This document shows positions 57,240 through 64,000 of a DNA stretch of 64,000 bases, in pieces. The stretch covers positions 10,501,770-10,565,769 of the forward strand of contig NC_052669.1 of the NCBI RefSeq assembly GCF_016802725.1. The letters run 5' to 3'. The notes beneath the pieces are model-generated. The model was not told the origin of the DNA and did no database searches. It worked only from the letters and a program-made list of their open reading frames with translations. This stretch comes from Solenopsis invicta. Lineage: Eukaryota > Arthropoda > Insecta > Hymenoptera > Formicidae. Every line of letters begins with the position of its first letter. Position 1 is the first letter of the stretch. The position numbers and the translations under genes were made by a program.

Positions 57240-57945
57240 GTGTACGCCAACCGCGATACAAATCCGTCAATAGGATTTGGCTCACAAGGTTTTGTCAAAG
57301 AATGAAGAAGAGCTTCTTCGTAGTCTTCTGCATTAATCCTTTTTTTCTCTGCAAAACAAACAAGTGCAAAAATCAATCATGCATTCACAAACATAAATAT
57401 GCAAGTTGAATAATAAAATTCTTACTTTTTGATGTAGATGCTGTTGGAGAGACGCTAGATATTGATGTGTAATTATCATCGGAGATAAGAGTGCCATTGT
57501 CGTCAAAATTGTCAAAGTTGTCATTTGATGTAGCATTTGATGTAGAAGGAATATTGGAAACTTGATTTTCAACTACTGATTTTTTTAAGGATGTAACGGT
57601 TCTAAAATAAACGATAGGAAGTTATTATGATATAATACAATTAGTAATAATACTATTTGTTTAAATATTAATAATTAGTTGGTTGGATTATCATTTTTCT
57701 TCAACTTACTGTCGATATTCCAATGTATCATTTAAAAAAGTCATGGCGTTGTAATGACGAAAGGACGGTTTAATTTCATAAGTTTTAGGTAAACCAGCTG
57801 CCCCACTTTTTTGTACAAAGCTCTCTTTCTTTTTTATTGTATTTCTGGCTTTTCTGTTGCAGTCTTTTAGAGCCCTTTTTTTTCTGCTTCTGCAGCAGAA
57901 TAGAAACCTACAAATGTAAATAAGAAAAAGTTAGATAATTGACAT

Positions 57946-57982
<37 letters not shown>

Positions 57983-58590
57983 CGCGTGCGTTTGTGCACA
58001 TAAAGATAAAGTATTCGTAAATAAAAAAACATAATTAAATATATATAAATGGTACCTTTTAAACAGTTGCTGACTTCCTGCCACAAATGATCTTTCTGTT
58101 TCCTTCCTCGTTCCTTTACGGGTATTCGATAGTCATACAGGGCTGGTCTCTCTTTTACTGTAGCTATTAAATCTTCGTCTATGTTTTCTATTAAATTGCC
58201 GTGGGCAGTGCTTTCAAAATTCTCAGCAATATTTTCTTTATCAGCAGTATCTATTTCAATGGCAGTGTTGCTATCTGTCTTATGCAAATGTGTCTCTAAA
58301 GAAATAAAATAATTCAGATTAAGTTTGATGAACAACGAGGACAAATTATGCTCTATTGACATACATTTGATGCGCAATTTAGAAAAGATTCATAGAATAT
58401 TGTCTAAGCATGAATTGAATCAAATGTATATATACACACACAAGTATACATACCATCTATAAAGAGGTTTCTATTGTTATCCATGAATAAGTGATCACAG
58501 TTTGCAAGGCAACTGTGAGAAATTCTTTCATTTTTGTAATGCCAAACAGCCCAGCCACAGTAACCACATTTAAATCTGTCTTCGTTAATA
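57240..58590 (-). CDS. MADF (Myb/SANT-like) domain gene with zinc-finger-like first exon
   Basis: Minus-strand exons with canonical borders. About 58590-58454: FKCGYCGWAVWHYKNE, HSCLANCDH (Cys/His-rich). 58295-58056: acidic linker then EDLIATVKERPALYDYR and DHLWQEVSNCLKG, the first MADF helices. 57907-about 57715: RSRKKRALKDCNRKARN, KSGAAGLPKTYE and FRHYNAMTFLNDTLEYR, the rest of MADF. About 57600-57424: Ser/Asp-rich linker ending SPTASTSKS. About 57350-57240: INAEDYEEALLHSLTKP and DGFVSRLA, a short BESS-like tail. MADF domains bind DNA. The exon 2/3 joint is off by one base as I read it, so it may be newly broken or I misplaced a splice site. The start codon is not found. Probably transposon-encoded. 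Confidence 0.6.
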
Positions 58591-58668
58591 AAATATAATT
58601 TTATTGAATTTACGTGAAAACGTACACATGTGAGACAGCTTTTTTAACACATGTTATGTATTTATATA

Positions 58669-59990
58669 CGAGGTGTGTTCAAAAAGTATCGCGAATTTTG
58701 AATTTTCGCGGGTTACGTATATTCGAATTTCGATCTTTTTGTGGCGTTATGTTGGTACTCATGTCTCTCACTTATGCCGACAAGCTCGGCCATTTTGAAT
58801 GTTCACTTAATTGTTGACAGCTGCTTTGCTTGCACGTGTTTTGGATCGTCTTCGATTTTTACCTATTCAAAAAAATGGATCAAAGAACCTGTATCAAATT
58901 TTGTGTGAAAAACGAAATTAAGTGCGCGGATGCATTCCGAATGTTGACTGTGGCATACGGAGAAGCTACCTTGGACCGAAGCAACGTTTATCGGTGGTAC
59001 AAAATGTTCTCAGAAGGCCGAGAAGATGTGAACGACGAAGAGCGTGCCGGACGCCCGAGCACTTCAACAACAGACGAAAAAATTAATGAAGTGGAGAAAA
59101 TGGTATTGGCCAATCGTCGAATCACCGTTAGAGAAGTTGCTGAGGACCTAAACATATCGATTGGCTCGTGCCATTCGATTTTTATCAATGATTTGGGCAT
59201 GAGACGGGTCGCCGCGAAATTCGTACCAAAATTGCTCAATTGCGACCAAAAACAGCATCGCATGAACATTGCTAATGAGATGTTGGACTCTGTCCGCGAC
59301 GACCCAAATTTGCTCCAGAGGGTCATAACTGGTGACGAATCGTGGGTTTATGGTTATGACGTGGAAACCAAAGCTCAATCATCTCAATGGAAGCTGCCGC
59401 ACGAACCAAGACCGAAAAAAGCGCGCCAAGTTCGGTCGAATGTGAAAGTTTTGCTGACAGTTTTCTTCGATTGCAGGGGCGTGGTGCATCATGAGTTCTT
59501 GCCACAGGGTAGAACGGTCAATAAGGAATATTACCTGCAAGTTATGCGCAATTTGCGCGAAGCAATCCGCCAGAAACGCCCGGATTTGTGGAAGAACAAA
59601 AATTGGCTTTTGCACCACGATAACGCCCCTGCTCACACATCGTTGCTTGTGCGCGACTTTTTGGCCAAAAACAACACACTAATGATGCCGCAGCCACCGT
59701 ATTCCCCAGATCTGGCCCCCTGTGACTTTTTCTTGTTCCCTAAACTGAAGAGGCCCATGAAAGGACGACGTTACGCTACGCTTGACGAGATAAAGACGGC
59801 ATCGAAGGAGGAGCTGAACAAGATAAAAAAAAATGATTTTTTGAAGTGCTTCGAAGATTGGAAAAACCGTTGGCACAAGTGTATAATATCTCATGGGGAT
59901 TACTTTGAAGGGGACAAAATAGATATTCATGAATAAATAAATAATTTTTGAAAAAACACAAAATTCGCGATACTTTTTGAACACACCTCG
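58669..59990 (+). mobile_element. Complete mariner element
   Basis: 1,322 bp with perfect inverted ends of about 30 bp (CGAGGTGTGTTCAAAAAGTA, then TCGCGAATTTT) and TA on both sides (58667-58668, 59991-59992). Holds one uninterrupted transposase gene. Inserted in the right arm of the MADF element; the left arm gives the empty site. Confidence 0.95.
58875..59936 (+). CDS. Mariner transposase, apparently intact
   Basis: 353 residues from ATG at 58875 to TAA; mariner transposases are about 345-355. The N-terminal half holds two helix-turn-helix regions (about 1-50 and 80-112), an R-A-G-R-P hinge at 57-61 and the linker KFVPKL at 115-120 (WVPHEL in many relatives). The catalytic triad is D154 (TGDESW), D249 (HHDNAPAH) and D284 (SPDLAPCD), spacing D-34-D, the mariner signature. 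The C-terminus ends KCIISHGDYFEG. No stop or frameshift; a poly-A tract encoding IKKN is in frame. With its intact ends this could be a recently active copy. Upstream in-frame residues to 58830 lack an ATG and are ignored. Confidence 0.95.
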   Translation: MDQRTCIKFCVKNEIKCADAFRMLTVAYGEATLDRSNVYRWYKMFSEGREDVNDEERAGRPSTSTTDEKINEVEKMVLANRRITVREVAEDLNISIGSCHSIFINDLGMRRVAAKFVPKLLNCDQKQHRMNIANEMLDSVRDDPNLLQRVITGDESWVYGYDVETKAQSSQWKLPHEPRPKKARQVRSNVKVLLTVFFDCRGVVHHEFLPQGRTVNKEYYLQVMRNLREAIRQKRPDLWKNKNWLLHHDNAPAHTSLLVRDFLAKNNTLMMPQPPYSPDLAPCDFFLFPKLKRPMKGRRYATLDEIKTASKEELNKIKKNDFLKCFEDWKNRWHKCIISHGDYFEGDKIDIHE

Positions 59991-60429
59991 TATAATATTT
60001 TTATATAATATTTTATATAAAAATATTATAATAATATATAATATTTTTATATAATATTTACTTACCAATGACGACATGCTCTTCGAACATAAAAATACTG
60101 ATATAATCGACAGAAAACTTTTTTTTTAATTTGTTTCTCACTTGGGACACGTATTGTCTACGAAAACATTTCACGAAAGTGAGGTTAATTTTTCCGTTTT
60201 AATTTCGTTACGTCAAACATTCATACGTGGGGAGCCCAGTCGTCAAAAATCGGAACGGAACTGAAACGGAATTGCTCTGATTGGCTGACCTCCCACCATA
60301 TCTCCTTTCCGTAATTGTTCCGTTCCGCTATTTCTTCCTCCGTTGGGATGCACCCTAACCCAAGTTGAGTTGGGTTCCACTAAGGCCGAAAAATGTTGGG
60401 CGTAACTCTCTTTAGTACCTTTATGATTT

Positions 60430-62454
60430 CCCACATAGCACGTAATATTGCAGTGATATCATAGCAATATCACTTTTACATTGCAATATTACAAATGAAA
60501 TATTGCAGAAATATCACGAAATATTACTGTGATATCACAGTAATATCAAAATGTCCGCGAAAACGCATCACAGTAATATTACTGTGATATTTCATAGTAA
60601 TATTACTATGATATTTCACAATATTTCTGTGATGTTTATGTGATATTTAAATAATATTGCAAGAAATTAAATAAATAAATTATTTCAATTTATTTTATTT
60701 TTATTGTTATTCTTAATATTATTTTCATATCGTTACATGTAATATATATTAAACATAAAAAAAATAATTATATTTATTAAAACAAAATACAATAATGTAA
60801 ACGTAATAAATGTTTAATTTACAAAAAAAATCTCTTGTATCCTTTTTCATTTTTGTTAAAAAAGATTCAATTTGAATTATAATTTTAATTTATGTTCAAG
60901 ATTAAATAACAATACAAAATATTATTTACATGTAAAAATATAAAATTTTATATGGAACAGCGTTCCACACGTACCCCTTAAAGAAAAATTGATAAACTTG
61001 TTTCAATAAACTGATTACTGATCAGTAACTGATAAAATATAATCAGTTACTAATCAGTAATCAGTTTATTGAAACAAGTTTATCAACTTTTTTTTCAGGA
61101 GACGTTACATTGGGAAAAAAATTAGAACAAATATTCGTTTCCAAATTACAACAAGCAACGATTTTCTTTAAAATCTCACTGAAGTGTGAGCTAGTGAGTC
61201 GTGGTGAGCCGGCCCGGTCGGCCGCAATGGCGTCTAGATATAACACCTGTGGCTGCACTTGACTCACGAGAAGATCTCCAGCGGCGCGGCCACCTAGCGG
61301 TGGTGCCAGCACTCACTTGTTTGCGTGGAGTCTTATACACACGGCGGGACCGCATAGCGGCTGTGCACGCGCTCGCTTGTTTCGCCGTATGTTGTGACGG
61401 TCGGTGACCGAGCCGCAACATTATATACATACATATAATTAATGAACATTGTAAAATACCTAATTAATGATAGAATATATATAATCATATTTTTTAATAA
61501 AATTGAAAAAAAAAGTAAAATCTAAAGAAAAATTTGTTGGAAATTTAATATTTTAATTAACTTGAAAAACCTTTTACTGTGGTGTATAATAGTCTAATCA
61601 ATATTAATGAATAAACTATTTCACAAAATAATGTACCGATCAGTAAATATTAAATGACGTAAAAATGTATATTTTTTTAAAAACTTCTAAATATACTTTG
61701 AAATATTTATTGCCAAGTGAATAATAAATGTGTATTAACAAAACTTTTTGTAAACATTTTTTTTTTAAATTCCTCATGATAAAAATTTTTAAAAATTAAA
61801 ATCAATTTTGTGCTCCTGTAAAAATTATAAATGGCAATAAGACAAATACAAAGGTTTTTTTGTAATTTTTTAATAAAATCAGTATTGATCGAGTTGTAAA
61901 GCAATAATTAAAGTGATAGATTACATAGAAGAACGTACATTATAGTTTATACATATATACAGTTTAAGGAATAAACGAAGTAAATATCTAAACTAATAAT
62001 AAAGTTAATTAATTTTTTTTCTTAACATTTACTTTTATTCTACGAAAGGGTAAAGACATAATTATTTTATTTGTAAGTTGATTTCTTCTATAGAATACCG
62101 AAATTACCAAGAATATTAAGGATTCTAAAAATATCGAAATTAATTAAAGAGATACTGACGTTGCATTAATAAGACATAATAAAAACGTCATTTGACATTA
62201 CCTTGTTCTTTGAAATTAAATATTGCAACAATATATTGCAATGATATCATTGGAGTATTTTAATGTTATTATCACTGTGCAATATCACAATAATATTTCT
62301 GTGATATTTTTGTGATATCAGTGGAATATTTCAATGTCATTATCACTGTGTAATATCACAGTAATATTTCTGTGATATTTCACAGTAATATGTAATATTT
62401 CTGTGATATTGCAATGATTCTGTGATATCACAGAAATATTACGTGCTATATGGG
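60430..62454. mobile_element. CCCACATAGCAC element copy 4
   Basis: 2,025 bp, TT at 60428-60429 and 62455-62456. The mirrored sequence at 56818-56830 (TTATAAATCATAAAG) is the empty site. Same orientation as copy 1. Hairpin at about 60975-61100, GC-rich island about 61193-61430. Confidence 0.9.
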
Positions 62455-62490
62455 TTATAACAACTCAACGCTGTATCGTATTACCTGAGT

Positions 62491-62735
62491 CGCTGGTTGG
62501 CCGTGTACCAGTAAGCGTGTTTGTAATAGAGTGAAAAAGCGCGGTCAGGATGCTGATGCAATCTTCCTTATTTCTTGTGCAAGCATATCCTGTATTCCCA
62601 TTTAAGCCTTTTTATTTCCCATATAACTATTGAAAGCAAGATAAGAAATACCTTGGTTACTATGGTCAAATCGTTTCCGCCACGTTGTTACACTGGGGAC
62701 GGGTACCAATAACGTTGAGAAGAAGAAGAATCATA
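62491..62735. other. Unshared block in the right P-like arm
   Basis: Has no counterpart in the left arm, so it is an insertion here or a deletion there. No clear ends found; nothing recognised inside. Confidence 0.4.
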
Positions 62736-62759
62736 TTATCTGAGTTAAGTTAGACCTCA

Positions 62760-63495
62760 TGCTCAGCCGATGTACTATGTAGAAATTTCAGAATAACTAT
62801 TTGTATAAGTTTCTCATAAACCTTACACATAAATATTGCATCTTTTGAAGGAAATAATAAGCCTCCTTTATTTTTTATGGAAATCAATTAAATCATGGTC
62901 GTAAGAATTTAGCTGGAGTTCTGTCAAAGTGTCAACATATTGTTCAAAATTTTTTTTTGTTAAAAAACGTACTGCAATGCCTGATATGTATGATATAATA
63001 CTGCGGGAGCATTTCGTAATTAGCTGCGAGTTATTTTTATTACAATACAAAGCAATATCATATATTTCTAGTTTTTATTATCACAATTTGATGCATCAGT
63101 TACTAATGTCTATTTTCCATTATTGGCGGTTTTATGTACTGTCGTAATTAAATTTAATCAAGAAGTAAAATATAATATATTTATATATGATAATGAAATA
63201 CAGTTTCCAGATGAATCTTCTTTTAATTCCATATGAAACAAATTTTTTTTTATTGCACTTTAAAATTGCTTTAAACTATAGGGTTATTATTGCATCTAAA
63301 TTGCTGTCTTATAATACTAAACATCAGTTCTAAATAATCTTGACTTAATTTAAAAGTGCAAATATATTATAACAAAGAATTTGGTTTTTCGCAAAGCATA
63401 ATCCCATTAAACATTTGATTGAAATACAAGAACTTAAAAATCTAGCGTTTCTACGAGAATTAATGAGCATGTTTCTATATGGAGTTTTCTTTAAA
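62760..63495 (-). pseudogene. P-element-type transposase, decayed (right unit)
   Basis: Minus-strand mirror of 52350-56770 without its insertions. Near the left end it reads VDTLTELQLNSYDHDL and before that ISYISGIAVRFLTKK, better preserved than in the left copy (SG instead of SS). The LSQD-type block is at about 63345, preceded by the same one-base loss. Broken by stops. Confidence 0.75.
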
Positions 63496-63513
63496 TTAGA
63501 AATATATTCAAAA

Positions 63514-64000
63514 TGTTGTGCCCCGGTGATGGCTCCGGGGACGTCGGTAGGTATATCGGGATCTTTTCGGCGCCTTAGGAGTTAGGACTCGTAGGAAGGT
63601 CCACTCGGTTGTTGAAGATAAAACACTTGTTGTTCCAACGTTAAAATAATGTATTTTCTTCAGTATTTCCCTCGTTACACTTGTAGTATGATTATATATG
63701 TCGCTCGTTTGCTTGTTCTTCCCGGACGGCCCGGTATATATAGGTCGGCTGTTATCTCCTTGTGTTACAAGCTCGACGTGTAAGTCACGCACGGCGAGTA
63801 ACACACCGGACAGCTGTTTGTCAAACTCTTCCGTCGCTTTCCGATTTTGTCGCGATATTTATACGGGAATTCGTCGTTTGGTTCGGCCAATCGTGTTCCT
63901 CGCGGCATGCAGCTCCCACGCTTAGCCGAAATCCGAATACCGGAAAGCGACTCAGCATTAGCTGGCGCGGCGCGATGGTGTTGCGGGCCGGAAGCCCGAC
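63514..64000 (-). mobile_element. Putative LTR, cut by the window edge
   Basis: GC-richer sequence beginning TGTTGTGCCCCGGTGATGG abruptly at the P-like junction (an LTR would start TG and end CA). On the minus strand it has a TATATATA box near 63738 followed by about 225 bp to the ACA end. The other boundary and any internal region lie outside the window; the 98- and 75-codon frames are not LTR-element proteins. Confidence 0.45.

Larger units (their letters stand above)
56894..60355. mobile_element. Long-TIR element carrying a MADF gene
   Basis: Ends GGGTGCATCCC(G/A)ACGG with inverted arms of about 360 bp (56894-57250 and about 60355-59993 plus 58668-58610). TTA lies left and TAA right. The right arm is split by the mariner. 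It encloses a multi-exon MADF gene on the minus strand. PIF/Harbinger elements often carry a Myb/SANT-like second ORF, so that superfamily is the best guess; no DDE protein remains. Confidence 0.65.
60356..63513 (-). mobile_element. P-like unit, right copy (- orientation), interrupted
   Basis: Mirrors 50893-56893: inner end TAACCCAAGTTGAGTTGGGT at 60356, then a CCCACATAGCAC insertion (60430-62454), a non-shared block at about 62491-62735, and P-type transposase remnants. The outer part is cut at 63513 by the LTR. Confidence 0.7.

Noticed and set aside
59148..59682. Minus-strand and alternate-frame ORFs in the mariner
   Set aside because: Shadows of the intact transposase gene.
63508..63925. 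Open frames of 75-98 codons
   Set aside because: They lie within the putative LTR and do not resemble gag or pol proteins.

Overview
This is eukaryotic, intron-bearing, AT-rich DNA. It is most likely from an insect and probably a hymenopteran such as an ant: there is one insect-type host gene, AGGTTAGGTT motifs, palindromic MITEs, an intact mariner, and P, PIF/Harbinger and piggyBac-like elements. Species assignment is inference. There is no prokaryotic gene organisation, so operons and ribosome binding sites do not apply.

The one confident host gene is a DCUN1D3-type cullin-neddylation factor (two coding exons, 44121-45194, + strand) with a GC-rich promoter and 5' UTR region upstream (about 42575-43340). 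Almost everything else is transposable elements, nested in one another several levels deep. Because older copies and inverted arms of the same elements are present in the window, many insertions can be read against an empty site, and their target-site duplications (TSDs) come directly from the sequence.

Layout: 1-2290 small MITEs. 2293-7000 a composite element split by a 2.4 kb palindrome, MITEs and a PIF/Harbinger derivative. 7991-9763 (- strand) a decayed intron-containing copy of the C-terminal HECT exons of the E3 ligase HUWE1, itself split by a piggyBac-like insertion; it continues into a unit (9780-10909) that also forms the arms of the palindromes at 2509-4915 and 15200-17296. 11173-11562 a 5S-rRNA-like Pol III element. 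11564-23122 a five-deep nest. 24191-28014 two PIF/Harbinger-type elements and another nested element. 28280-31270 MITEs, microsatellite, minisatellite and a 207-codon orphan ORF. 31929-34023 a second composite element plus a second 5S-like copy. 34657-40157 a nest holding a THAP-domain P-type element. 40591-46975 MITEs, a Harbinger-like element and the host gene. 47009-50833 more nested MITEs, including three in tandem. 50893-63513 two inverted P-like units around a long-TIR element carrying a MADF gene and an intact mariner. 63514-64000 part of a putative LTR.

The most unusual signal is a set of transposon families sharing a CCCA-type terminus (CCCACATAGCAC, CCCACATAGAAC, CCCATACAGCAC, CCCAAGCAGAAC). 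At least three fit 2-bp TSDs. Each is packed with its own short, largely self-complementary word. The 2.02 kb CCCACATAGCAC family is present in four near-identical full copies, each with a conserved hairpin and a conserved GC-rich island. The captured HUWE1 exons are the second major point of interest.
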